Origin: Sulfurimicrobium sp.
GTDB taxonomy: Bacteria > Pseudomonadota > Gammaproteobacteria > Burkholderiales > Sulfuricellaceae
Direction: 5' to 3'
DNA: 46,721 nucleotides
NCBI GenBank assembly: GCA_030652035.1
Contig: JAUSBJ010000051.1
Location: forward strand, 1 to 46,721
Shown: one piece after another, positions 1-8,224 of the stretch
How the letters are laid out: every line of letters starts with the position of its first letter
Position numbering within the stretch: position 1 is the first letter of the stretch
Notes under the pieces: model-generated
Told to the model about the DNA's origin: nothing
The model's database searches: none
The model's input: only the letters and a program-made list of their open reading frames with translations
Position numbers and translations under genes: made by a program

Positions 1-300
1 GTGTGGCGCATGGACGAAGATCCCGACGGAATAGTACTTGACCATGGCGACGACCTTGTCCATGGTTGGGATGTACTGCTTCCATTCCCCGGTGGTGAAG
101 TGCCAGAAGATGGCGAACACCCAAAGTCCGACCAGGGTCCAGGCTGCGATGGTATGCAGGTCCACCGCCTTGGCGAAGCCGAGGAGATGGTAGGTGCCAT
201 GCACCTCGAAGCCGGTGATCAGCATGAAGATGACGAGTGAAGCCTGCGACCAGTGCCAGAAGCGCTCGAAGAGTTTAAATACATAGATTTTTTCTGACAT
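1..300 (-). CDS. Cytochrome b (cytochrome b561/thiosulfate reductase-type), 5' part only
   Basis: This is the first 100 codons of a membrane cytochrome b; the rest lies beyond the left edge. It starts MSEKIYVFKLFERFWHWSQ, and the RFWHW motif with its early histidine is typical of the di-heme cytochrome b subunits of formate dehydrogenase, Ni-Fe hydrogenase and thiosulfate reductase. Two hydrophobic helices are visible (about residues 17-33 and 50-67) with further histidines (HGTYH, LHT, FWHF) as possible heme ligands. The ATG at 300 follows AAAGGA. It begins 4 nt after the octaheme cytochrome stop, so the two are surely co-transcribed. Inferred role: exchange of electrons between the quinone pool and the periplasmic octaheme cytochrome. 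Family is fairly sure, exact partner specificity is not. Confidence 0.8.
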   Translation of the reverse strand, partial: MSEKIYVFKLFERFWHWSQASLVIFMLITGFEVHGTYHLLGFAKAVDLHTIAAWTLVGLWVFAIFWHFTTGEWKQYIPTMDKVVAMVKYYSVGIFVHAPH

Positions 301-304
301 GATC

Positions 305-1978
305 TTATCCTTTCCTGTTGCTCATGTAGATGCGGCCGGCACCGTGGATGATCACACCGAGCAGGGTCAGGAGGGCAAGCGCCCAGCCGCCCATGTCGAG
401 CCATTTGTTTTGGCGCCCGGTGCTTGGCATGTAGAGTCCGTCAACGTTTTTCAGGCGGCCACCGGTCTTGGCGTCGTGGCACTGGGCGCAGGTCAATGCA
501 TCGCCCTTGGGTGCGACCATGTGGGTGATCGGCCAGGACATTTCGGTGCTGACGAAGGCGTATTTGCCGCTGTACTCAGCGCCAATTTCCTTCATGCCGT
601 ACTCCATGGCCTTGTCCCAATCAAAGTTCCCCCAGTAAGCGCTATCGTCCTTGCCGTAGGTATGGAATACCACCAGCTGGTTGTTGCCCGCATCAAAGGG
701 CTGCTTGCCGCGGAACACCTTCATTGGCCAGATCATGGATTTGCCATCGGTCGGGCTGCCTTCGAACGAGTTGATCTTCACGGTTTTGGTCGGGTCCAGC
801 TTGTTTTCACGCAGGGTGTAATTAACCTTGCCGTTGAACCAGATATATTCCGGGATCACGTCATGCTGCCAGGTGAAGTCGCCTTTCTTGCTGTCATAGG
901 AATTCTTGCCGGCAGAGTCCTTCTCGGTATAAGGCTTGCCATCCTTCATTTTGCCGGCGGTTGACCAGTCCCAGCTCATCTTGGTGGCCTGTCCACGCGC
1001 AAATTCCGGAATGTGGCAGGTCTGGCAGGCAATCTTTGCAGTGTGCTCGTTCAGCTTGACCATTTTTGCCGGGTGGGGCTTGGTGCCGTGGCAGGACTGG
1101 CAGGTCGCCGGATTGCTGTTGTCGGTTTTGCCGCGCAGGTGGGCCTTTTCCCTGTCTTGGGCGGTCGGAGCGTAGCGACTGCCGGGTACCTGGTGGGCAG
1201 AGGTTGCGTGGCAAGTGCCGCAGGTAAAGTTCAACCCATCCTTGGCCATGTGCACGTCAAGATACTTGCCCGGATTTTTCAGTGTGCTGTCCAGGTCGCC
1301 GTGTTTCACTGCATCGCCGCCGCCGCCAAAGAAGTGACAGGCGCCGCAGGTGTCACGAGAAGTTTTGCCAACGTTTTGAGCTACATTTTTCAGGTCGACC
1401 GCCTTGACGATTTTGCCTGAATGGGGAGGGAACTCCGTGTCCTCGTAAGCAGGGTGTCCCGCAAGGCCCGGGAGCTTGCGGTATTTGCCGGTGGTGTCGT
1501 GGCAGACAACGCAGTCCACATTCTCCTCTTTACTGAAATCGAACTTGTCATCCTTCCATCCGTAGCCGACGTGGCAAGCGGTGCAGAACTGATAGTTTGA
1601 TTGAACGGCGGTGCAGAAGTTGTTGATGACATTTTTCTTGCCCAGCTTCTGGCTGGTTTCCGGATTAAGGTATTCCCATGTCCAGTGCTTGGTGTGCTGC
1701 ACCTGTTTGGCCGCTTCGGTATGGCAGGAAAGGCAGGCCTTGGTGACTTCTGGTCCTTCCTTGAAGTCTTTTTGGAGTTCCTTGAATTTGCTGTGATCAG
1801 CAGTTGAATTTGAAGCCTTCTTTACTTCAGCTGCTGGTGGAGCAACTGGGGCTGCAGCAGGTGCCGCGGCCGCTGTTGCTGGAGCCGGGGCGGGCTCCAC
1901 GGTGGCCAAGGCGGCTACCGCTGCCAGCGTGGAACTGGCAGCCAGCGCCCAGGCCATGAGCATTTTTTTGTTTAACAT
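305..1978 (-). CDS. Octaheme c-type cytochrome, tetrathionate reductase (OTR) family
   Basis: A 557-residue periplasmic multiheme cytochrome. Eight CXXCH sites are seen at about residues 82, 132, 156, 211, 253, 293, 318 and 497. The spacing, with seven clustered hemes and one distant C-terminal heme, fits the octaheme tetrathionate reductase family. It starts with a hydrophobic signal or anchor segment (residues 6-26), followed by an Ala/Pro-rich linker (27-52), and ends with a transmembrane helix (about 526-547) and a basic tail, so it is probably membrane-tethered. The ATG is preceded by a strong AGGAGG at 4 nt. Characterised OTR reduces tetrathionate, nitrite and hydroxylamine in vitro, but the physiological substrate is uncertain. 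Here it sits between a DUF302 gene and a cytochrome b gene, suggesting a quinone-linked module. Confidence 0.88.
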   Translation of the reverse strand: MLNKKMLMAWALAASSTLAAVAALATVEPAPAPATAAAAPAAAPVAPPAAEVKKASNSTADHSKFKELQKDFKEGPEVTKACLSCHTEAAKQVQHTKHWTWEYLNPETSQKLGKKNVINNFCTAVQSNYQFCTACHVGYGWKDDKFDFSKEENVDCVVCHDTTGKYRKLPGLAGHPAYEDTEFPPHSGKIVKAVDLKNVAQNVGKTSRDTCGACHFFGGGGDAVKHGDLDSTLKNPGKYLDVHMAKDGLNFTCGTCHATSAHQVPGSRYAPTAQDREKAHLRGKTDNSNPATCQSCHGTKPHPAKMVKLNEHTAKIACQTCHIPEFARGQATKMSWDWSTAGKMKDGKPYTEKDSAGKNSYDSKKGDFTWQHDVIPEYIWFNGKVNYTLRENKLDPTKTVKINSFEGSPTDGKSMIWPMKVFRGKQPFDAGNNQLVVFHTYGKDDSAYWGNFDWDKAMEYGMKEIGAEYSGKYAFVSTEMSWPITHMVAPKGDALTCAQCHDAKTGGRLKNVDGLYMPSTGRQNKWLDMGGWALALLTLLGVIIHGAGRIYMSNRKG

Positions 1979-2020
1979 AATTCCTCCTGAGTTCTGATTC
2001 GAGATGGTTGCGTGAGGCGC

Positions 2021-2569
2021 TTAGCAGCCACCACCACCGCCAGGTGCACCACCTGCGCCACCGCCACCCGGCGTACCCCTTTTCATCTCAGGTGCTGGCT
2101 TGCTGGGGTCGAATTTGAGGAAATTGGCCTGGTCAATTGCGACTTTGCCCATGATTTCACCCACCATTGGGCCGAACATCTTGCCCATCAGGCCGGAATT
2201 CATGTTGCCGATGTAGGTTTTGCCGTCATTTTTCTGGTAAATGGAAATCTTGCAGGGCATCAGAATGGAAAGGAAGCGAACTGAATCGTCTTTCAGGATC
2301 GGGCCTGAGTACTTGGTGCTGCAGGCTTCGATCATGATTACTGGCAGCGTGTTGCCGCCATCCTGCTGGACAGCCTTGGCCGGGTTGCGCAGGCCAGCGA
2401 GCGCCCATCCATTGCCGGTGTTTTCAATATTTTGCTGGATGCGTGCGACTGTTTCTTCCAGGCCGAAGGGACTGACACGTTCCTCAAACATCATGCTCGG
2501 GGCCATGTTATAGGCCATGAAGCCGGTAAATACCAGGCCAATTATAAAACCACCTAAAATTTTCAACAT
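2021..2569 (-). CDS. DUF302 family membrane-anchored protein with Gly-rich, Cys-terminated tail
   Basis: A 182-residue protein with an N-terminal hydrophobic anchor (about residues 4-23) and a DUF302-type domain (about 35-150) that includes the motif LMPCKISIY. DUF302 proteins form small alpha/beta folds often found near sulfur and heme enzymes; their function is not established. The C-terminus is unusual: a Gly/Pro-rich stretch with two GGGG runs ending in a single cysteine. The ATG follows GGGAGA at good spacing. It is the first gene of the minus-strand set leading to the octaheme cytochrome, 42 nt upstream of it, so a role in the same electron-transfer module is likely but inferred. Confidence 0.8.
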   Translation of the reverse strand: MLKILGGFIIGLVFTGFMAYNMAPSMMFEERVSPFGLEETVARIQQNIENTGNGWALAGLRNPAKAVQQDGGNTLPVIMIEACSTKYSGPILKDDSVRFLSILMPCKISIYQKNDGKTYIGNMNSGLMGKMFGPMVGEIMGKVAIDQANFLKFDPSKPAPEMKRGTPGGGGAGGAPGGGGGC

Positions 2570-2657
2570 TTTGAGTCTCCCATTACAGTTGATTTGTTGC
2601 TTAAAACACTTACATTTTGTGGCGCGAAGGTTACAGGTTTAGCTTTCTTTTAGAAAG

Positions 2658-2686
2658 AGTATAAATCATATAACCTTTATGGATAA
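2658..2686 (-). promoter_or_regulatory. Candidate sigma-70 promoter for the DUF302-octaheme operon
   Basis: Reading the minus strand, TATACT (2658-2663) lies 17 nt from a weak -35 like TTATCC (2681-2686), in an AT-rich gap about 90 nt upstream of the DUF302 start. A short perfect inverted repeat (CTTTCT-TTT-AGAAAG, 2643-2657) lies just downstream of the -10. The -35 match is poor, so this is tentative. Confidence 0.35.
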
Positions 2687-2706
2687 GCATATCCGAATAT
2701 ACTTAT
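2683..2706. promoter_or_regulatory. 24-bp inverted repeat, candidate operator
   Basis: ATAAGCATAT and ATATACTTAT are arms around a CCGA spacer, with 9 of 10 positions pairing. The element overlaps the candidate -35 of the DUF302/octaheme cytochrome operon and lies about 95 nt upstream of msrA. Its AT-rich dyad form resembles sites bound by small winged-helix repressors such as the ArsR family, but no regulator gene is adjacent, so the binder is unknown. Confidence 0.45.
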
Positions 2707-2800
2707 GGTACAAGCAAAAATTTTTTATGGATTCACTTCAGCCGAGCAAGCCATTAATGAATAGAATGTCCCTCTCCATGAGTTAAAGGTGCTGTCCCGC

Positions 2801-3346
2801 ATGTATATAAAGCCCGAAATCGCCACGCTTGGCGGCGGATGTTTCTGGTGCCTGGAAGCAGCGTTCAACGAGCTTCTGGGCGTGAACAGCGTGACATCCG
2901 GATACAGCGGTGGTCAGTTGGACAACCCCGATTATAGGGCTATTTGTAACGGCGATACAGGCCATGCCGAAGTTGTGCGGGTGGATTCTGATCCTTCGGT
3001 CATCAGTTACCGGGACTTGCTCGCGGTATTTTTTGCCATCCATGACCCCACTACGCTGAACCGTCAGGGCAACGATGTCGGCACCCAGTATCGCTCTGTG
3101 ATTTTTTACCATTCGGATGAGCAGAAGGCCCTGGCGCAGGAAATGATTGCCATGCTTTCCCGCGAAGGCATCTGGGACCAGCCCATTGTGACCGAGGTGC
3201 TGCCAGCACCGGTTTTTTACCCGGCCGAGGAATATCACCGCGATTATTTCAGTCGCCACTCAGAGCAGCCCTATTGCCGCGCGGTAGTGGCACCGAAGGT
3301 AGCCAAGTTGCGCGCCAAATTTTCCTCTAAATTAAAACAGCGCTAA
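2801..3346 (+). CDS. msrA: Peptide methionine sulfoxide reductase MsrA
   Basis: MsrA reduces the S-epimer of methionine sulfoxide in proteins, using a catalytic cysteine recycled by thioredoxin. The signature GGGCFWC lies near residue 13 and is followed by the usual Glu-Ala context, TGHAEVV, and the segment GTQYRSVIF. A late cysteine (PYCRAVVAP) can act in resolving. At 181 residues it has the normal length. I chose the ATG at 2801 because AAAGG lies 11 nt before it; an in-frame GTG at 2789 would add four residues. It stands alone on the plus strand and its stop codon overlaps the convergent arginase stop by 4 nt. A repair enzyme next to a cytochrome operon is plausible, but no shared control is evident. 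Confidence 0.93.
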   Translation: MYIKPEIATLGGGCFWCLEAAFNELLGVNSVTSGYSGGQLDNPDYRAICNGDTGHAEVVRVDSDPSVISYRDLLAVFFAIHDPTTLNRQGNDVGTQYRSVIFYHSDEQKALAQEMIAMLSREGIWDQPIVTEVLPAPVFYPAEEYHRDYFSRHSEQPYCRAVVAPKVAKLRAKFSSKLKQR

Positions 3347-4221
3347 GTCTGGGCCTGGCGGCAGAACGCGCCGAGCAAATCCTCTATCAGCCTCAGACTG
3401 CGCTGATTATGGTCACGATATGGATTGTATTCGACCAGTTCCAGGCAGGTGAGTCCGGGGTGGCGCAGGATGCCCCGCAACACCTTGTCCAGCACCAGGT
3501 GATGCAATCCATGCCTGACAGGCGTACCCACACCCGGGCTTTCCTCCGGGCTGAAGGCATCAAGGTCGATGCTGATGCCGAAGCCCGTTGTTCCCCGTTG
3601 CGCGATGGCAAGGGCATCCGCCATGACCGCAGCGATACCGCGTTGCCGTACTTCTGCCATGAAAAAAATCCTGACACCGAGACGCCTCAGCAAATCCGCT
3701 TCTCCCGATTCGAAGCTGCGTATCCCAATCAGGCAAACATGGGATGGCAATATTTTAGGGCTGAAAGCGGCGATGTTTACCAATTCCGGCGCGCCGTAAC
3801 CCAGTAGCGCAGCCAGCGGCATGCCATGGATCGCGCCGCTCGGTGTTGTTTCTGGCGTATGGCTGTCCATATGGGCATCGATCCAGATCAGTCCGAGCTG
3901 GCCTTGTTCCTTTAGCGCCAGCGCCGCGCCGCTCCAGGTGCCGATGGCGCAGGAGTGGTCGCCGCCGATGACGAGCGGCCGTTTGCCGTTGATTATCGTT
4001 GCACACACTTTCTGCGCCAGGCTGGCGCACAGCGCCTGGATGCTGGCCAGCGGAGCAAGCGAAGCGGTGGTTCGGAGCGTGGTGCGCCAGGAAATATCGC
4101 AAGATTGTTGCTGCATTCTGGCTACGAGACCGGATTGTTCAATGCGGTCCGCCCCTGCAGCACAGCCCGGATCGCGCGCACCGATGCCGGAAGCAACCCC
4201 GATGATCTCGACGGGTTTCAT
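3343..4221 (-). CDS. rocF: Arginase (ureohydrolase family)
   Basis: Mn-dependent ureohydrolase of 292 residues. The metal-binding motifs are all present: GGDHS, DAHMDSHTP and SIDLDAFSPEESPGVGTP. The DAHxDxxTP form and length fit arginase (L-arginine to ornithine plus urea) better than agmatinase, though formimidoglutamase-type activity cannot be fully excluded. The start is set at 4221 (MKPVEIIGVASG) because this ATG overlaps the tesA stop as ATGA, implying translational coupling; longer readings extend into tesA. Its stop overlaps that of convergent msrA. The window also holds a cyanophycin locus, which stores arginine, but it is about 26 kb away, so a link is only metabolic inference. Confidence 0.87.
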   Translation of the reverse strand: MKPVEIIGVASGIGARDPGCAAGADRIEQSGLVARMQQQSCDISWRTTLRTTASLAPLASIQALCASLAQKVCATIINGKRPLVIGGDHSCAIGTWSGAALALKEQGQLGLIWIDAHMDSHTPETTPSGAIHGMPLAALLGYGAPELVNIAAFSPKILPSHVCLIGIRSFESGEADLLRRLGVRIFFMAEVRQRGIAAVMADALAIAQRGTTGFGISIDLDAFSPEESPGVGTPVRHGLHHLVLDKVLRGILRHPGLTCLELVEYNPYRDHNQRSLRLIEDLLGAFCRQAQT

Positions 4222-4826
4222 TTTGATAACAATGGTTTCAATTTGGCCCAGACATTTTCCAGGATGGCCGGCTGAGCGGCGGCCGTGGGGTGAAGATTGT
4301 CTGCCTGGAACCATTCGCGCCTGTCGGCAATCCCATCCAGCAGGAAGGGCAGCAGTGCGGTGCGGTGTTTTTTCGCCAGCGCCGGGAAGAGCGCAGCAAA
4401 ACCCTCGGCGTAGGCAGGTCCATAGTTGGGCGGCAGGCGCATGCCGATGAGCAGGATGCGCGCCTTGTGAGTACGGCAGGCATGCATGATGCTGTCCAGA
4501 TTTTGCCGCGTGGCTTCCAGGGAAAGGCCGCGCAGCCCGTCGTTTGCACCCAGTTCGATGATCACGATATCCGGCTGGTGGGTGTCGAGCGCGGCGCGGA
4601 TGCGGGATACGCCACCCGCGGTGGTTTCGCCGCTGATGCTGGCATTGATGATGCGGTGGCCATGTTGCTTACGGTCGAGACGCTGTTGCAGTAAACTCAC
4701 CCAGCCCGCTTCCGCCGCGATGCCGTAATTGGCGGACAGGCTGTCGCCGAATACCAGGATGGTCTGTCCGGCCCAGGCCGACGGAGCGATTAACAGCAGT
4801 ACACACAATAACCAGCGAATCAGCAT
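4218..4826 (-). CDS. tesA: Arylesterase / acyl-CoA thioesterase TesA (GDSL/SGNH hydrolase)
   Basis: A 202-residue SGNH hydrolase. The signal peptide is clear (MLIRWLLCVLLLIAPSAWA, cleavage after AWA), giving a periplasmic enzyme. The catalytic serine block is FGDSLSANYG, the glycine block ISGETT, the asparagine block GANDG, and the Asp-His block DNLHP. TesA-type enzymes hydrolyse acyl esters, including acyl-CoAs in vitro. The start at 4826 is favoured by the signal peptide. It is divergent from ybbA, the conserved tesA-ybbA-ybbP arrangement, and the two ATGs lie on opposite strands of one CATG. It is translationally coupled to the downstream arginase. Confidence 0.93.
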   Translation of the reverse strand: MLIRWLLCVLLLIAPSAWAGQTILVFGDSLSANYGIAAEAGWVSLLQQRLDRKQHGHRIINASISGETTAGGVSRIRAALDTHQPDIVIIELGANDGLRGLSLEATRQNLDSIMHACRTHKARILLIGMRLPPNYGPAYAEGFAALFPALAKKHRTALLPFLLDGIADRREWFQADNLHPTAAAQPAILENVWAKLKPLLSK

Positions 4827-5511
4827 GAATTCTCCTTCTTCCTCTTTCATTGTGCAGGCGAGCCGCCTGTCCAGGCAAGTGCCGGTCAACGATGGCGTGC
4901 TTACCATACTGCACCACCTCGATCTGGAAATCGCCAGTGGCGAGTCGGTCGCGATTATTGGCGCATCGGGCTCCGGCAAATCCACCCTGCTCGGCCTGCT
5001 GGCAGGCCTGGACCTGCCCACCAGCGGCGAGGTGCGCATCAACGGGGAAAATCTCTTCGCACTGGACGAGGATGGCCGGGCGGCCCTGCGCGGGCGCCTG
5101 GTCGGCTTCGTGTTCCAGTCATTCCAGTTGTTGCCCGCGCTGACGGCGCTGGAAAATGTCATGCTGCCCCTGGAACTGGCCGGCGCCGCATCGGCGCGCG
5201 AGATGGCGCTGTCGGTCCTGCAAAGGGTGGGTCTGGGCGAGCGCCTGAGTCATTATCCCAAACATCTCTCCGGCGGCGAGCAACAGCGCGTCGCCATTGC
5301 GCGCGCCTTCGCGACGCAGCCAAAATTGCTGCTCGCCGACGAGCCTACCGGCAATCTCGACAGCGCCACCGGCGCACGCATCATCGATCTCCTGTTCGAA
5401 CTGAATCGCGAGCAGGGCACCACCCTGGTGCTGGTCACCCATGACGCCGAACTGGCTGCCCGCTGCGGACGCAGGCTGCGGCTGGTGGATGGGCATCTGG
5501 TGGAATCATGA
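4825..5511 (+). CDS. ybbA: ABC transporter ATP-binding protein YbbA
   Basis: LolD/MacB-like ABC ATPase of 228 residues. Walker A GASGSGKST, Q-loop FQSFQLLP, signature LSGGEQQRVAIARA, Walker B LLLADEPTGNLD and H-loop VTHD are intact. It pairs with the permease YbbP, encoded next with an ATGA overlap, to form a MacB-type complex; its natural substrate is unknown. The start MNSPSSSF at 4825 gives the usual N-terminus but has no clear Shine-Dalgarno. An in-frame ATG at 4729 lies inside tesA, and a GTG at 4852 is another option. There is no intergenic space before it, so its promoter must lie within tesA. Confidence 0.92.
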   Translation: MNSPSSSFIVQASRLSRQVPVNDGVLTILHHLDLEIASGESVAIIGASGSGKSTLLGLLAGLDLPTSGEVRINGENLFALDEDGRAALRGRLVGFVFQSFQLLPALTALENVMLPLELAGAASAREMALSVLQRVGLGERLSHYPKHLSGGEQQRVAIARAFATQPKLLLADEPTGNLDSATGARIIDLLFELNREQGTTLVLVTHDAELAARCGRRLRLVDGHLVES

Positions 5512-7994
5512 ACCTGCTGCGTTTGTCCTGGCGCATGTTGCTGCGCGAATGGCGGGCAGGGGAGTTGCATGCCCTGAGCTTCGCGCTGCTCATCGCGGTG
5601 GGCGGCGTGAGCGCCGTGGGCTTCTTTACCGACCGCGTCAATCAGGCCCTGACCACCGAAGCCAGCCAACTTCTTGCGGCGGATCTGGTGCTGGCGGCGG
5701 ACCATGAGGTGAACCAGGAGTTGATCACTGAAGCGCGCCGGCGTGGCTTGACGCCGGTTCGCATCCTCACCTTTCCGAGCATGGTGGTGACTGCTGCGGG
5801 CAATCAGTTGGCTGAAATCAAGGCCGTGGCGCCAGGCTATCCGCTACGCGGCAAGCTGCGCATTCAGTCCGGTGAGGGCGAACAGGATGCGGAGGGCATT
5901 CCTGAGCCTGGCAAGGTATGGCTGGACCCGCGCTTGCTTGCACAATTGAACCTGGCGCCGGGGGATTCTCTTTCGCTTGGGAACGCGCGCTTGCAAGTGG
6001 CGGCGGTACTGAGCTTCGAACCGGATCGCGGCGGCGGCATGTTCAGCATCGCGCCGCGCCTGATGATGAACGCCCAGGATCTGCCTGCCACCGCATTGAT
6101 ACAGCCCGGCAGCCGCATCGGCTACCGTACCCTGCTGGCCGGGCAGCCCCGGGAGATTGCCGCTTATCGTGCCTGGGCGACGCCGCGCCTGTCGCGTGGC
6201 GAAAGGATCGAGGGGGTCAGCGATGGACGTCCCGAGATACGTTCTGCGCTCGAGCGTGGCGGCAAGTTTCTCAACCTGGCCGCGCTGACCAGCCTGATTC
6301 TGGCCGCGGTGGCGATCGTACTGTCGGCGCGGCGTTTCCTCGAGCGCCATCTCGATGGCTGTGCCGTGATGCGCTGCGTCGGGGCCAGTCAGGCTCAGGT
6401 TTTCCGGCTGTATCTTTACCAGTTCCTGTGGCTGGGTGTGCTGGCCAGCCTGGCTGGCTGCCTGCTCGGCTATGGCGCGCAATGGGTGCTGGCGCGGCAG
6501 CTGGGCGGGCTGGTTGCCGCCGACCTGCCAGCGCCTTCCTGGGTGCCGCTGGCGTATGGCCTGCTCACCGGGGTGGCCACGCTGCTGGGCTTCGCGCTGC
6601 CTTTCCTGCAACGCTTGAAGCGGGTCCCGCCCTTGTGGGTGTTGCGGCGCGAACTGGGCGGCCCGCAACGCCTCGGTCTGGCGGGTTTTGCCGCGGGTAT
6701 CGCGGTATTGCTTGCCTTGCTGCTATGGCAGGCGGGCGAGATCAGGCTGGGGCTGTATATACTGGCTGGGCTGGTGTCCGTGGTGATGGTGGCGCTGCTG
6801 CTGACGCATGCCCTGATCCGGCTGTTGGCGCCGTTGCGGCGAGGCGTAGGGGTGACGTGGCGCTACGGCCTGGCAAACCTGGTGCGGCGGCGCCATGCCA
6901 GCGCCAGCCAGGTGATGGCGCTGGGGCTGGGATTGACCGCGCTGCTGATTCTGACCCTGGTGCGCGGCGACTTGCTGCACAGCTGGCAGAGCACCTTGCC
7001 CCAGCACGCACCCAACCGCTTCGTCATCAACATCCAGCCGGATCAGGTTCAGCCCTTGCAGGATTTTCTCGGGAATCACGGCATGGCTTCCGCGGCATTA
7101 TTTCCCATGGTGCGCGGACGCTTGCTGGCCATCAATGACCGGACGGTATCCGCTGCGGATTTTGTGGATGATCGGGCGAAGCGTTTGGTGGAGCGGGAAT
7201 TCAACCTGTCCTGGGCCGAGCAATTGCAGAATGACAACCAGATTGTCGCCGGGCGCTGGTGGGGAAAGAATCACGATGGTTCTGCCCAGTGGTCGGTGGA
7301 AGAGGGGATCGCCAAAAACCTGGGGATACGCCTCGGTGACAAGCTGACCTACCAGGTTGCGGGACAAAATTTCAGCGCCACCGTCACCAGCCTGCGCAAG
7401 GTCGACTGGGATTCATTCCACGTCAACTTCTTCGTCATCGCCACGCCGGCCCTGCTGCAAGACTCTCCTGCCAGCCATATCACGGCCTTCTACCTGCCAG
7501 CGGGCGAAGAGGCGCTGCTCAACGGGATGGTCAAGGCATTTCCCAATCTGACCGTGATCGATGTGGCCGCGTTGATGAATCAGGTACGCGCGATGATGGA
7601 GCGGATTGCCGCGACCGTTGAATTCGTTTTCCTGTTCACCCTCGCGGCGGGCCTGATGGCCCTGTATGCGGCGATTTCCGCCACGCGCGAGGAGCGCATG
7701 GTTGAGGCCGCGATCATGCGCACCCTGGGCGCGAGCGGCAGGCAATTGCTCCTGAGCCAGTTGGCGGAGTTCATCCTGATCGGCCTCCTGGCCGGAACCG
7801 TGGCAGCACTGGCCGCAACCGGCCTGGGGTATGTCCTGGCGACACAGGTATTTCATCTGCCCTACCAGTTCAATCCCTGGTTGTGGGTGATTTCCCTGGC
7901 TAGCGGCGTGCTGGGCGTGACCCTGGCGGGCTGGCTCGGCACCCGTGGCGTGCTGCGTCAGCCGCCACTGCAAACCCTGGGCAGGCTGTGCTGA
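5508..7994 (+). CDS. ybbP: ABC transporter permease YbbP (FtsX-like)
   Basis: An 828-residue inner-membrane permease with one helix near residues 20-36, a large periplasmic region (about 40-245) and repeated FtsX-type helix bundles: helices near 255-275, 300-325 and 340-365, and a second set near 705-735, 755-780 and 790-810. The motif CVGASQAQVFRLYLYQ in the first bundle and IMRTLGASGRQLLLSQ in the second are typical FtsX coupling loops. The length is near that of the YbbP family. It overlaps ybbA by ATGA, so the two are coupled. A role as an exporter or mechanotransmission complex working with a periplasmic lipase or esterase (TesA is divergent) is an attractive but unproven idea. Confidence 0.9.
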   Translation: MNLLRLSWRMLLREWRAGELHALSFALLIAVGGVSAVGFFTDRVNQALTTEASQLLAADLVLAADHEVNQELITEARRRGLTPVRILTFPSMVVTAAGNQLAEIKAVAPGYPLRGKLRIQSGEGEQDAEGIPEPGKVWLDPRLLAQLNLAPGDSLSLGNARLQVAAVLSFEPDRGGGMFSIAPRLMMNAQDLPATALIQPGSRIGYRTLLAGQPREIAAYRAWATPRLSRGERIEGVSDGRPEIRSALERGGKFLNLAALTSLILAAVAIVLSARRFLERHLDGCAVMRCVGASQAQVFRLYLYQFLWLGVLASLAGCLLGYGAQWVLARQLGGLVAADLPAPSWVPLAYGLLTGVATLLGFALPFLQRLKRVPPLWVLRRELGGPQRLGLAGFAAGIAVLLALLLWQAGEIRLGLYILAGLVSVVMVALLLTHALIRLLAPLRRGVGVTWRYGLANLVRRRHASASQVMALGLGLTALLILTLVRGDLLHSWQSTLPQHAPNRFVINIQPDQVQPLQDFLGNHGMASAALFPMVRGRLLAINDRTVSAADFVDDRAKRLVEREFNLSWAEQLQNDNQIVAGRWWGKNHDGSAQWSVEEGIAKNLGIRLGDKLTYQVAGQNFSATVTSLRKVDWDSFHVNFFVIATPALLQDSPASHITAFYLPAGEEALLNGMVKAFPNLTVIDVAALMNQVRAMMERIAATVEFVFLFTLAAGLMALYAAISATREERMVEAAIMRTLGASGRQLLLSQLAEFILIGLLAGTVAALAATGLGYVLATQVFHLPYQFNPWLWVISLASGVLGVTLAGWLGTRGVLRQPPLQTLGRLC

Positions 7995-8026
7995 TGCGCC
8001 GGACGTGAGGGTCTTCTGTAGCCAGG

Positions 8027-8056
8027 TTGACAGGTGGATATGTTCCAATCAATACT
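8027..8056 (+). promoter_or_regulatory. Candidate sigma-70 promoter before the signalling operon
   Basis: TTGACA (8027-8032) and AATACT (8051-8056) are separated by 18 nt in the 230-nt gap between ybbP and the MASE3 kinase. The -35 is perfect and the -10 matches four of six positions. The rest of the gap is AT-rich and holds no recognisable gene. Confidence 0.4.
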
Positions 8057-8224
8057 TCTTTCGAGGCGTACAAATTAATCAATAATAACAATGATATTTT
8101 TTGAGGGGTTGATCATTTCCATGATCTTGCCGGGTTATGCAACACGAACCCTTTGCCGGAATGCATCGCGTTTCCTTCCGCTTCGGTCCTGGACGGCCCT
8201 CCGGCTTTCCGATGCTGCTGAGAT

